From Pristionchus mayeri (taxonomy: Eukaryota > Nematoda > Chromadorea > Rhabditida > Neodiplogasteridae): DNA of 64,000 nucleotides. The stretch lies in the NCBI GenBank assembly GCA_036245805.1, contig BTRK01000002.1, positions 30,318,651 to 30,382,650 of the forward strand. The letters run 5' to 3'. Of the stretch, positions 1 through 10,735 are shown piece after piece. Numbering within the stretch: position 1 is the stretch's first letter; every line of letters begins with the position of its first letter. The translations under genes were made by a program, and so were the position numbers. The notes under the pieces were generated by a model, which had not been told where the DNA came from, searched no databases, and saw nothing but the letters and a program-made list of their open reading frames with translations.

Positions 1-489
1 TTCGAAAAGTTTGTTTTGGAATCTGAATGCATTCAAAGGAATCCCGTTTTTGAGATACGAAAGGAACTGGGTAAAGAAATAACATCAATCTGCTCCAAAG
101 TCGATGAAAATAAGAAAACTACACTGGAGAAAGCTGATCAGATGGCAAACTTATGTGAAGTAATTAAGAAGGTGAACATCGTTGCTAAAATACTAAAATT
201 TTAGTGGAAAATAATAATTACAGAATCTGACAGAAGCGGAAATTCCGCCTCAAGTCCTCGGCCAACTTGACAACATTCGGTCTGAAGATGGCATGCTGTA
301 TTTCATGCATTTGATATGGAGAGCGATGTAATGTGCGAATATTGACAATAAATGTTTTAGGAGGCTTCAGAGTACAAGGAAATCGTGAATGATCTTGCAA
401 AAATAATCATCGATCAGTGCGATTCACTCAGTGAAGCGTTCGACGCTGCACTAAACACTGCGAACTTGTGCTATTTCATCATTCACTAA
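1..489 (+). pseudogene. 3' end of a TRIM-like (RING/B-box/coiled-coil) family gene, cut by window edge
   Basis: An exon after a TTTTTGAG acceptor (about 53-167) encodes a coiled-coil segment (KELGKEITSICSKVDENKK...) that closely matches the coil exon of the family copy at 19856-19940, including the donor after an EVIKK/EEIKT motif. A second exon after TTTTAG (362-489) encodes EASEYKEIVNDLAKII... and ends at TAA 487-489. A possible middle exon (about 232-340, NLTEAEIPPQVLGQLD...) does not join in phase to the last one. I infer the C-terminus of a copy whose RING and B-box lie left of the window. The phase problem means it may be decayed; the true boundary of the middle exon is unknown. Confidence 0.5.
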
Positions 490-612
490 ATTATTTACCT
501 GGACGAAATTATTGACTAGGAAAGTAGCGTAAATTACAAATATATTTCCAATTTTTACACAGTGTCTCGCTCTTCTCGAAGACAAATCGAACGACAATTA
601 ATAGATAAAGTC

Positions 613-724
613 TAGTGGTGCCAAATCGGCGCGCGCTCTCCTCATTCCACACGCTCTCTCACCGGTCAGACAGAGTGAGAGAGCGTGTGAAACGAGGAGA
701 GCGCGAGCCGATGTTGCATCACTA
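613..724. repeat. Short palindromic (hairpin) element
   Basis: Arms of about 50 nt, around CACACGCTCTCTCAC on the left and GTGAGAGAGCGTGTG on the right, pair across a short loop containing ACCGGTC. A second hairpin with the same CTCTC-CCGGTC-GAGAG plan lies at 53880-53965, and a half copy lies near 60850. This looks like a small dispersed palindromic family. No coding capacity. Confidence 0.75.
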
Positions 725-1117
725 GTACTGTCGCAGTTGAATTGCAGTAACTGTCCACTCTCTCAATATTATTTACCTTCTTACACTTATTACACCATTA
801 TTTAACAAATTCTTTTGTATAAAGATGTATTCAATGACAATTATATATTTTCATAAAAGTGTGTGTTATTGCGTAAACGGCAAGTGATGCTCTCATGCGC
901 CAATGCAGTGTTCATGTTACCTTCTAATCAGCGAGCCATAGGTGCACCTGATGACATAATTCTGACATTTTTCTTGCTCCGTGAAGTCGTGTATCTGCAG
1001 GCAAGAGTGGTTCACATCCATCGAATTATCCTGGTAAACAACCATTGGTCCACACTGCCCGCTTCAAACATTACCGAAACATGTTCTGATAAGACTATTA
1101 TAGACTAGTATGTCATA

Positions 1118-2376
1118 TCAGGTTGTAACATAAGTTTTGTCGCGTCCAATCTCTTATGCATTTTAACCTCAGAAATTCTTCGAATTAATTTAATCTCAAT
1201 TTCGTTATTCATCATCAGTGAGGGCCTTCGTACTCTTTCTTACGCTTACTTCAGTCCTGTCAAGGCAGTTGAGGAGGCACATTAGTCAGACAAAGTTGTA
1301 CTGAGATAAGGATTACAAATCATTTTCACGCATCAGCTCTTCTTGAAAAGGATAAATTATGCCGATTTTGTGTGATTTGCGTAAAGTACTACATATGTGC
1401 ATAATTTTGAACCACTCACGGATAATGACAAACGAAAATCATTCTAGAAATGTAGACGAGTTTGTATAATGTGGATGGTTGGTGACGGTCGCGAAAACTT
1501 TCGCAAGCCGAATTTTCTTCTCAATAGATATCCAGATCCAAATAGTGGTGGAATATAGTTCACCCAAAGTGGTCAGTATGCAGACAAAGTTTGGGGTAGA
1601 TTGGGTTCTGTTGAGATAAGTGGCTCCATTCAGAACGATGGTATGTAAATTAAACTAATGAAATCGGCACTTTGTTCATATTCCTACCTCGCACACATGT
1701 TCAATATCTGATTTGTTGTGTCCATCCTAACCATAAACCCTTCCTTTACTAGTATCTACTTGGGATAAGTTTGGAAATAAATAGCTTTTGAATGACAATC
1801 TTTAATTCGAAACACCTAAACTTGCATATTTTGGTAAAATTGTGCGCGAATTGAATTAATAAAAATTCAAATTTCCCACAAGTGGAGTGTTCTTTCTCTC
1901 ACTTGTTCAATGATAAATTATACCTCCATGAGTGGTAATTGGAACGCACTTATGTTAGTCACTGTTGTTGCAATTCTGGATTCAGAAGAGTTGGTCAAGT
2001 TGGCTACGAATCAGCGGCTAACCTTACACTCAGTGAAGTATATCTTTGATTCCGCTCAACATAGCACCATATCTGGCGTATATTTTGAAAGAGCATTGAC
2101 GGGGTATATCACCATGCTGTAGAAGTTTGGTTCATTATTCATCTCTGCGAACTAGCACCTGATCAAACGAATTAAAAAAATCTGAAATTTAAATCAGTTC
2201 ATATTAATATTTTTCGCATAGCCAGCGTGCGCAGTTCAGCTCTACCCTATGGTTTGAATGCGCATGAACACCCCAAACATATACTAGGAGGTCAGGCATT
2301 GATAATGTGTGAGAAGTATCCTTCATGGAAATATTGTGAACCTCCGAAATGCGACAAAACTTATGTTACAACCTAA
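1118..2376. mobile_element. Mariner-sized element with 25-nt terminal inverted repeats
   Basis: The ends are TYAGGTTGTAACATAAG followed by TTTTGTCGC on the left and the reverse complement on the right (2351-2376). TA dinucleotides flank both ends (1116-1117 and 2377-2378), as expected for Tc1/mariner insertion. The 1,259-bp length equals a full mariner, but I found no DDE transposase reading frame on either strand. It is therefore a decayed or non-autonomous copy. It lies between the TRIM-like tail and the F-box-like gene. Confidence 0.75.
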
Positions 2377-2802
2377 TAGTTTAAGTTGGTCAATGTATTC
2401 GGCTAGGAACTCCATATGTTAATGGCCCACAATTGAATGTTTGTGTGGAAAATCAATGTTAGATAATCACCAAGTGTCGTAACCAGCCGATATTATAGTA
2501 CATCAGAGAATACTCTAAACCAGTAACATTAAGATCGATTGGTTGCGGCATTAGGTGATAATCTAGCCATGATTTTATATTCAAATTCTCAATTGTGGAC
2601 CATGAACCCCATCGATATGCATAGAAATGGAGTGAAACTCAAGTTCATCTGGTAGCAAGAATAGCATATGGAAATGTGGGAGAGCACATGATAGGTACAA
2701 GGAAACAACTCCAAAGTGTGTGCATCCAACCGCTGCCTCAGTCAACTCTTCAATCAATTCTTCAAAGATGCTCGTCTATCGTTATTCGATTGTAGGTTTT
2801 AG
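2377..2802. other. Non-coding stretch with a possible upstream F-box/FTH exon
   Basis: No complete gene is seen. Near 2730-2790 one frame reads LPQSTLQSILQRCSSIVIRL. This resembles the LSQLFARCSRLKKIEF segment of the F-box/FTH gene at 43945-50543, so this is probably a degenerate upstream exon of the 2803-5257 gene. Its splice sites could not be placed. Confidence 0.35.
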
Positions 2803-3125
2803 GCATTGTTGACGATGCCTCCGTTGAAATAATTCAAAAACTGAAACCGGAGCAATTCCACGGCAATTTGACCAACTTCGATTGCATGTGTTTGCTTTAT
2901 GATTTAAAGACCATCACCTTTCCAGACTCAGTAAACCTTCTTCTAAAAGCATCAGAATCGGTTTATGAAATCGGAGCTGCCTTTTCGGAAGCAAAATCAA
3001 CACCAGAACTCGCATCGCTAATATGATCAATTCTAAATGCTAAATGTGATACAGCGTCGTTTTGGAAAGGAAATTGAAATTTCGCTTACGGATGCTGAAA
3101 AACTAATTCAGGTACGATAATATAA

Positions 3126-5034
3126 CACGTGTATCACGAGCCAGTGGAGATGTGCGGGAACATTTTCAAAATTAGCATCACGAATTTCATCCATATTATG
3201 GTAGTATAATACCATGGAGTGATGATTTGGAAAAATATAGGTCATTGGTCCCACAGCCGGTTTTTAGAAAATTTCCGGTTTTGCACATGGCCCTAACGTA
3301 TATCAGCTCCCAGATGAGCTAGAAAGATGGCATTGGGCTCGAAATGTTAGGAAAAAAAATTCCAGAAACTTTCATGTTGACAAGTTTTCTGTGAAACATG
3401 AACCTGACAAGTTATATCCAAAAAAACAAATTCTGCAGCAAATAACAATTTTTTTTCTCCATCACGGAGGAAACTTACACGGGAACTTTTTTCCATAAAA
3501 TGAAAGAATAAGTCCACCTGCGTCCTAGAAAAATGTAAACTAAGGATTTGAAGATGGACCTCATCGAGAAATTTTTAGTCAAAGTTGGAAATGTGACCAC
3601 AAAATTACAAAAATTGCTCCTGCCCGATTTCAATTGACTACTGAATATGAACTACCGGCGGTTTTAGAGTTTTAGTCATTGGATGTTCACAATAGCCACT
3701 TGAAATGTGGAGTTCTAATCAATTTGAAAAATCGATTTTCTCATTCTCGATTTTGTAGGAGTTTGCGCATAGCTAAAATCCAAGTTGGATAGCTATGCCC
3801 ATTAAGTCCCAGCAAATATTTTTATACACCCCGACATGTGCACAATAATGACTGAGAGGTCTGTCGGCATCCTACTTACCGGCGCTCAAACATGCTCAGA
3901 ATCAGAGAGCGTAAAATATAATTTATAATTTTAAACTAAAATTGAAAAAAAATAATGAACATCATAATGTTGGAAAATTATCATTGGAGTTATACAAATC
4001 AGAAATCTTTAGATTTTACATTCGTTATTTATTTACAGAAAATTTTTGGATTTTCAGATTATTTAAATTTCGACTTATTTCAGAATCAATCGAATTGGTT
4101 AGTTTTCTGAACATTCCGACTGACATTCTGTTAAGAACAATTTAGCATCTCACGTACGAATAATATCTTGATCACGTGATTTTATAATAATCAATGATAT
4201 TTTACGCTCTCTGATTCTGAGCATGTTTGAGCGCCGGTAAGTAGGATGCCGACAGACTTAGGTGAGCCTCTCAGTCATTGTTGTGCACATGTCGGGGTGT
4301 ATAAAAATATTTGCTGGGACTTAATGGGCATAGCTATCCAACTTAGATTTTAGCTATGCGCAAACTCCTACAAAATCGAGAATGAGAAAATCGATTTTTC
4401 AAATTGATTAGAACTCTACATTTCAAGTGGCTATTGTGAACATCCAATGACTAAAACTCTAAAACCGCCGGTAGTTCATATTCAGTAGTCAATTGAAATC
4501 GAGCAGGAGCAATTTTTGTAATTTTGTGGTCACATTTCCAACTTTGACTAAAAATTTCGCGATGAGGTCCATCTTCAAATCCTTAGTTTACATTTTTCTA
4601 GGACGCAGGTGGACTTATTCTTTCATTTTATGGAAAAAAGTTCCCGTGTAAGTTTCCTCCGTGATGGAGAAAAAAATTGTTATTCGATGCAGAATTTTTT
4701 TTGTTGGATATAACTTGTAAGGTTCGTGTTTCACAGAAAAGTTGTCAACATTTCTGGAAATTTTCTGGAAATATTTTTTTTTTTCTGGAAATATTTTTCC
4801 GAACATTTTGAGCCCAATGCCATCTTTCTAGCTCATCTGGGAGCTGATATACGTTAGGGCCAGGTGCAAAACCGGAAATTTTCTAAAAACCGGCTCTGGG
4901 ACCAATGACCTATATTTTTCGAAATCATCACTCGAGGGTATTATACTACCATTATATGGATGAAATTCGTGGTGCAAATTTTGAAAATGTTCCCGAGAGG
5001 CCTGTTTTTCATTCACTGACTCGTGATACACGTG
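3126..5034. mobile_element. Long-arm foldback element (about 0.8-kb inverted arms)
   Basis: 3126-3920 is the inverted repeat of 4193-5034. The termini are CACGTGTATCACGAG and CTCGTGATACACGTG. A unique core of about 270 bp (3921-4192) remains between the arms. A related right-arm fragment lies at about 48590-48846. The structure is that of a non-autonomous foldback DNA transposon; no transposase is present. It sits inside an intron of the F-box-like gene, starting 15 nt after the donor. Confidence 0.85.
3942..4145 (+). other. Small frame in the foldback core with an F-box-like end
   Basis: The unique core carries a 67-codon frame ending FLNIPTDILLRTI then TAG. The L-N-I-P-x-D-I-L pattern resembles the start of an F-box (compare LLNLPSDIIRSII at 41254 and LDKLPADVIRKII at 43945). 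It could be a captured scrap of a neighbouring F-box gene or chance. It is too short to be a working F-box protein. Confidence 0.25.
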
Positions 5035-5257
5035 ATAAATACATTTATGTATTCATATATTTATTTAGAAATAGACACATACAACACGTTTTAATCACGA
5101 TTATGTCGCACATTTTCAGCTCTCTCACCATCTCGGAAGGAAAGTTGTGCTCATTAGTATGCCTACCAACGCAGATGCAATGGAGATCCAGCTCGATGAA
5201 TATATCTTAGAATCTGTGAGCGGCTCTCTTACGATAACACGTGAGGAATATGTTTGA

Positions 5258-5935
5258 AATTATAACAAAAATAAGGTTATTACATTGATACAATGAAATA
5301 AATTATATTTTAATCCTCGAATTTATCGTTAACGAAATAATTATTAGTAATTCCACAAAAAGTGCAAAATCGAAACTGAGAGAAGAAGCTCGTTAAATCT
5401 GTTGACATGGAAATGGCTATATTCTATCTCAAGTGGGAGTGAAGTGAATCACGCGCCAAGTAGTTTTGAGTTGTACCAATCGGCATATCAAGAAATTTTA
5501 TTTAAACAGATTAAAATATTGATTTAAATGGTTCGCGAAGCATCCGTGCTTCTTTTTTCGTATGACACAATCACAAAACCGTTGTTAGCATGCACTACAA
5601 TGTTTGGTCGAACATTTATTTGAAGATTTATCGCGACCGAATGAGTGTCGATTAGAGTTGAGTTGTGTGTCAATAAGTTAGGCATCACTAACTAGTGAAA
5701 ACGAATGTAGATCGAGGGGTGTGGTTAAAATATCAGGATTTTTTGAGCTACGGTTGTTTTTAATTACAAAAGTAGTCACATTGATCTCAATGAATGCATG
5801 ACAGTTTCTGCAGCTCTCTACTGAACATTTAGAGAACAACAAATACGAAAGGACTAACACTCGGTGGTTAGCCTATCACGTGGTGCATTAGGTTTGCCAA
5901 TGGATGAACACTCGAGTTGGGAATATGAAGAAATT
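5258..5935. other. Intergenic, with one copy of a promoter-like module
   Basis: No gene is visible. About 5365-5465 is a diverged copy of a module (AGCTCGTTAAATSTGTTGACATGG ... AGTGAATCAYGCGCC) that also lies at 6880-6985 and 12125-12270, upstream of minus-strand first exons. Confidence 0.5.
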
Positions 5936-6758
5936 CTAGGAAATACTAAAAGGGACTCTCTGCAGCTCTCCAATGAGCAGTCGCACACCCCTCACCCACT
6001 TCTTCTCTCTTCTGATAGTACGGGTCTGCGAGGGGAGAGCTTCGAATGTGTCCCAAAAGGGAATAATCGAGAACTCCTGGGTGCTCGCTGGAATACCCCA
6101 CCGCTCGAGCAACTTGAATGGGAACTCCGTGATCAGTTGTTCAAATTTCTCCGACGCCTCATCGAACTTACGGGAAGTTATCGCTGCACAAAATGCCATT
6201 ATGTACTAATTGCATATTGAGTGTATCAGAAAATTTGGGAGGGGGGGGGCTCACATTGGCTTCGATATGATCAGTTTATGTGTATCATTGTTATCCAAAC
6301 ATAATAACAAGGTATATGTTCACTAACCTTCCACAAGAGAGGAGGTCTCGATGATGAAATCGCCCTCTCTGAGTCGTACATTATCAGTCAGGAAGGACTG
6401 GAGATTGAGTTGAACCCCGCGCCTCTTTTCCTTGAAAATAGATGTAAGTGAGATTTCAAAATGTGTTGAATTATCACAGGTCTTCTGAGAGATCGCAGGT
6501 GGCGTTTGACAAAATGCTCAAAATGCTTCCACCATCGGCGTTCTCATCAATAGCATGGCGGGTTGGTCTGATGCTTACAGGGTGAATAGCTGATGATGCC
6601 TCAATGAAGCGATTGAAGAGCAGCTCGCCAGCGGGCTTGTAGAGACCTCTGCATCAAGGAAATTATAATGCCAGTATCATAATAATTGACATTTTATAAC
6701 CACTAGGTTCAATGAACAAGGCTTACTTCACTGTTCCAGTGGACGATTGAGGCGACAT
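5936..6758 (-). CDS. Four-exon gene, 150 aa, unknown function
   Basis: I do not recognise this protein. Exons on the minus strand are 6727-6758, 6579-6648, 6328-6430 and 5936-6183. All joins keep phase, all donors are GT, and the acceptors are GATGCAG, TTTTCAAG and TTGTGCAG. The start is the ATG giving MSPQSSTGTVKGLYKPAGEL. The middle reads RRGVQLNLQSFLTDNVRLREG, and the charged C-terminal exon (FDEASEKFEQLITEFPFKLL...) ends at TAG. There is no signal peptide or membrane segment. A fragment related to the foldback at 44327 lies in its second intron (about 6477-6535). Exon 1 and its upstream module recur at 12033-12270 (MPPQSSSGTMK), so the gene belongs to a small family. The splice-phase agreement argues for a real gene. 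Confidence 0.55.
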
Positions 6759-8397
6759 GTGAGGTAGGGGTAATCTCTAATGTACCCGAATGCAACAGTA
6801 ATGCTAATGACTGTGAATGAGACACTACTTAAGGGGGAGAATGAATATCAGAAGCTTAAGGAGATAAGAATAGTCGACTTGAGGAAGAGTCGAAAGAGGG
6901 CGTGAGAAGAGCTCGTTAAATGTGTTGACATGGAGATGTGAATCGGTTTTCTCAAGTGGATGAGAAGTGAATCATGCGCCCCTCCCGAAAGAAAACAAAA
7001 AAATGATGAATAGGGAGTCACAGTAGAGCCAAATATCGTAAATTAAGTGTTTTTGATGGCTTTTTAGTGTTGAATCGATATAAAGAGAGGGATCTTCAAG
7101 TGGGTAAAATAGTCACAAATACTCGCTGGATGTTACTCCGTGCATGCTTAGATATGACAAATATTTCGCAAGTTTAAGATTTTCATTGTAGGTCGCACTA
7201 GGTTACCTCAGGTTCAACCCGATACTCAGAATGCGTGTTTCAGTGGCACTAAGTCGGATGAGAACTATGACGTCATGTCGCTTTTGATAGCTAAAAAGCT
7301 GCATGACGTCATCAGACCCAATATCGTGTGCGCATCGAAGTCGGATTGCTTATCTTACACATTCAGAATTGATTGCAGTGCTGCAAGGCTGGCTGAAGTG
7401 GGTTGTTGTTATTGAGTTTTTTTGTTATAAGTTAGAGTAAATAAGTCAGTTTAGGCTCTTGGGATAATTCGAAGGGTATGTATTGATCAGCATCAGGCAA
7501 CGTTCACTCTCGAGAATGCAGACTACAAGACCTCCCCTGGCATCCATGAAGGCTTTATTAGCTGAGAAAACGGGAAAATATGAAGTTACTTTTCCTCCTC
7601 TCTTCACTATATACTCACCTAAATCACGATATTCGATTGCAAGCTTCTCAAGACGTGACCATCTTCACTCTGCACTCTCACTCTCCGAACTGTCATGTGA
7701 AAGAGACAATGGAGATACATTTCCCCTTGAAGTCATCTCTATTGTAATCAGTGGTGTGGAGGGAGGCGCAGCTCGTACTATTCTACTGATAAGAGGAAAG
7801 AGCGAGGGATGCTCACAACGCTAGTCAGTGACTTCTAATCGATTGCTTTTGTCTCGTTTTCCCATTTTTCAGTACATTTTATCGTGATAATGTGCGCTGT
7901 CACTTCCTTGAACCTATTGCGAGTATTTCATCGATGTTTCTCTTGTATTGATGTGTTCCATTTATGAAAATTTGAACATTCTAAAACATTCTTCTGTAAA
8001 CATGTGCATGCTCAAATGTTGAAAGTATTCTTCCCAGCGCTTTCCAACAGAATGCATTTCATACTTACGACGATGATTTTATCCTTGTCATTTTCCTAAA
8101 ACATGCGCATCCCAAAAGATTCGTTTTATTAATAACACCTACATCTTCCCATGAGCGCAAAACGCTATTTCTAAATCACTTTCGCAATCAATTTCTAGGA
8201 TTTCTATAGGTGCTGAGTGAGTCGTACATATCCACTGATAAGAAGACCAAAGATAGCTAGTATCTTTCCCGTCGATTGCCTGGTCACATCCGTATTCTCT
8301 ATTTGCAATCCTCGTAAGGTCGTCGCAAGTTTGCTGGCACCAATTTAATAATTTCGCCCATAATCTGCGATGAATTTGTTTTACTCAGGTTACAGAG
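6759..8397. other. Intergenic region with promoter-like module and two CRE palindromes
   Basis: 6880-6985 is the promoter-like module of the minus-strand gene. TGACGTCA palindromes occur at about 7269-7276 and 7306-7313. A 113-codon frame at 7483-7824 has a TTG start, no splice context and no recognisable motif, so it is not called. A stretch around 7775-7815 resembles sequence upstream of the related gene copy at 28828 (CTGATAAGAG...AAAGAGCGA), suggesting it belongs to the upstream region of the plus-strand TRIM-like copy. Confidence 0.45.
7269..7313. promoter_or_regulatory. Pair of TGACGTCA palindromes
   Basis: Two perfect CRE-type octamers sit about 37 bp apart (CTATGACGTCATGTCGC and GCATGACGTCATCAG). 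They are known bZIP (CREB/ATF) targets. They lie between divergent gene starts at 6758 (-) and 8398 (+), so either could be regulated. A related TGACGTCAT...AGCTGCATG arrangement occurs at 52255-52310 in a P450 intron. Confidence 0.4.
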
Positions 8398-9925
8398 ATG
8401 GCACATGATGCGCAAGCATTGAAAGTTACCAGGAAGGAAATTTTACCCACGAGCACTGTGTTTCATCAGACGGATGATGGTGACGGTTCATAGTATGAGT
8501 TTATTACAATCATGGATATTCCAGGAACAATATTTTACTGGCTCTATGAAAACCCAATGAGATTGTACGTGAAATGGAAGTGAGTATCACATCTTCTTCA
8601 TTATATTTTTATCACCTTAATAGCGGAAAGGAAATTGATGCGAAGCTGCCCGCAGAAGCAATTTACGATGCTGCCGCTCACGGAAATGCAATATACTTCA
8701 AGTCAACTGGCAAAGTAAGTGAGCTGTTTTTATTTTAGTTATGCCATTTTTATCGTAGGTATACAGAGCTATTTTCATCCCTATTGAAGGAATCAGAGTG
8801 TCGTATCTGCGAGATATAATCTTGGTGAGAGCACTATAATATTGAAGGATCATAAAAAGCTCGAATCACAGGGTGAACTATTCGTGAGGAAAGGATTGTG
8901 CAGTATAATGAGAGATGGAAAGAAGTATATCTACGGAATGTGGGAAGATCCTAATAGAGATGGAATTCTTGTTGATGTCCCCGATGTGAAGCTGAAAGAC
9001 ACGTACTTGAAAGGGGTTAACAGGTGAGAACGTAAGATACAATCCACTTAATTCATTCAGTATGATATGTTTGTCCAAGAAACACTGAGAACAAAATAAA
9101 AGAGTGGGAGCGTAATGGTGTGAACATGCAATTGTACTCTGAATAATGTAATATTACAGAGGAAAAGCAATATTTATAAAATATAATCGCGATTTAACAA
9201 GGCCAGCAGTTTGTCAATTAAGCGAACAAGTAATCGTAATTGAGGTTTGTGTACCAGAGAGAAGTCTGTGAAAACGATGCATCAGCCTAATATACCGGAT
9301 TATTGCAATGTATACTATTCTTCAAGCGATTCTTCTTCATTCGTTTACATTACTTTTGACGACATGATTTACGTTCTTGATACGGACAGGATGGAACTAC
9401 TGGGACCATTGCCGATTGAGTGAGATACGAATTCAGTTAATGGAATGAGCCATTTATGCATATTCAGAGGCTTCGAGAGTCGCGGGAGTCCTCAATGGAG
9501 AACTCACTGCAATGTGCTTCAAGGATTCCAATTATCACTTGGTGACTGCACAGCTCGCGAAGGATTACGTGAGTCAGAATAGGGAAATCAATCCAATTAC
9601 GAATTTAAGCACGACAATAAGAAAACAGTCGGAGAAAGTGACGACGTACACACACTTGAGGAACGAATTAAAGAGGTGTGCTTATTTTTCAATTGCATTT
9701 TCCAGATCTCCGATAAATCTGAATTAATTCTTCAAATTTATACAAAATAGGTTTAATCTGATTCAATTTGATATACTGTCAGATAGGATTGCACAATACA
9801 AGAATGTATGTTTAGTTGGAGCATCAATTGGAAAAGTGCAAATCAACAAACGAAGAGCAGAACGAACACATTCAAGCTCTTCAAATGGGAAATGATAAGG
9901 TTCGGGAATGAGTGCGATAATCTAT

Positions 9926-10108
9926 ACATATATATAAAGCGCTAATTCCTGGCGCGTGACCGGATTGCGAAACGGTTGCGAAATGAGGAGAGAGAGATGA
10001 ACAAGTTGCGAAACGAGTGATTGCGAAACCTAGATACTCCGCTAGGACGGGGCCCCCGCCGAAGGCGGGGGGCAGCCGGACTAGTTAATTTATAAATTGC
10101 ACTACATG
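9926..10108. repeat. GC-rich insertion in a coiled-coil intron of copy A
   Basis: The equivalent intron of copy B lacks this block of about 180 bp. It carries four copies of TTGCGAAAC/T and a strong hairpin (GCCCCCCGCC-GAA-GGCGGGGGGC type, about 10052-10076). It is compositionally unlike the AT-rich surroundings and may be a small mobile insertion. Confidence 0.5.
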
Positions 10109-10249
10109 TTGCTCTAGTGCATATCATTTGTATTTTAGCTCTGTCAAGCTCTTGCTGAGAGTTCTGAACGAGAAAAAGAAGGACTGGAAACAATTAAAGA
10201 GCTTATGTCGAAGAATGAACAGATGCAAATTAGATGTGATCAAATGGAA

Positions 10250-10735
10250 AACATTCTGGTAGAGGTTTGAACTTGTTTTAACGTTACGAAGTTGTTGTGT
10301 CAAAGAGGTCGTTATGACCATTTTAAAATCCTTGTGCCACTACTCTCCGAGTCTTTCTTAAAATGCGTTTTATTTAGGAAATTGACAGAATTTCTTTAGA
10401 CTAAAGTCGGAGCTCTTCAATCGGTGAAGAAATCACTAAATTTTGAAGAATTGCATTAGAAGTCATTATTTCAGTTTTGTCGATACGGTTTACTATAATA
10501 CAAACTTAGGAAAACATTCTGAGAGAGGTTTGAACTAGTTTTAACGTTACGAAGTTGTTGCGTCAAAGATGTTATGAATATTTTAAAATCCTTGTGCCAC
10601 TACTCTCCGAGTCTTTCTTAAAATGTGTTTTAATTTTGAAATTGACCGAATTTTTTAAGACTAAAGTCGGAGCTCTTCAATCGGTGAAGAAATCACTAAT
10701 TTTTAAAGAATTGGAGAAGCTGAGCAAACCACTCA
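10250..10735. repeat. Tandem duplication (two units of about 260 bp) inside copy A
   Basis: The block from CATTCTGGTAGAGGTTTGAAC (10253) is repeated from 10515 with the same TAACGTTACGAAGTTGTTG, CTCTCCGAGTCTTTC and ACTAAAGTCGGAGCTC segments. It duplicates the intron and the start of the first C-terminal exon; the second unit leads into the intact exon chain. Confidence 0.75.

Larger units (their letters stand above)
2803..5257 (+). pseudogene. F-box/FTH-like gene, C-terminal exons only
   Basis: Three exon-like blocks follow good acceptors. 2803-3026 (after GTTTTAG) encodes IVDDASVEIIQKLKPEQF... and runs into TGA. 3055-3111 encodes RRFGKEIEISLTDAEKLIQ and ends at donor CAG|GTACG. 5120-5257 (after ATTTTCAG) encodes LSHHLGRKVVLISMPTNADA... 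to TGA. The last two join in phase 0 and follow the same pattern as the C-terminal halves of the F-box genes at 41254 and 43945 (R-x-F/I, I-x-L-x, then a hydrophobic strand). The 3112-5119 intron consists almost entirely of a foldback element. No F-box exon was found upstream, and block one cannot be spliced to block two with a GT donor, so this is probably a broken copy. Confidence 0.55.

Noticed and set aside
1118..2376. Recognisable mariner transposase in the 1.26-kb element
   Set aside because: Size and ends fit, but no DDE blocks or helix-turn-helix could be read on either strand.
5864..6220. 118-codon plus-strand frame
   Set aside because: It is antisense to the last exon of the four-exon gene, which has consistent splice phases.
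7483..7824. 113-codon frame on the plus strand
   Set aside because: TTG start, no family motif, no splice signals, and it overlaps sequence that looks like shared upstream region.
8824..8870. A 23-nt micro-intron in copies A and F (GTGAGAGCAC...TTGAAG)
   Set aside because: A normal 47-50 nt intron ending in AATCACAG / AATTGCAG gives the same phase in both copies.
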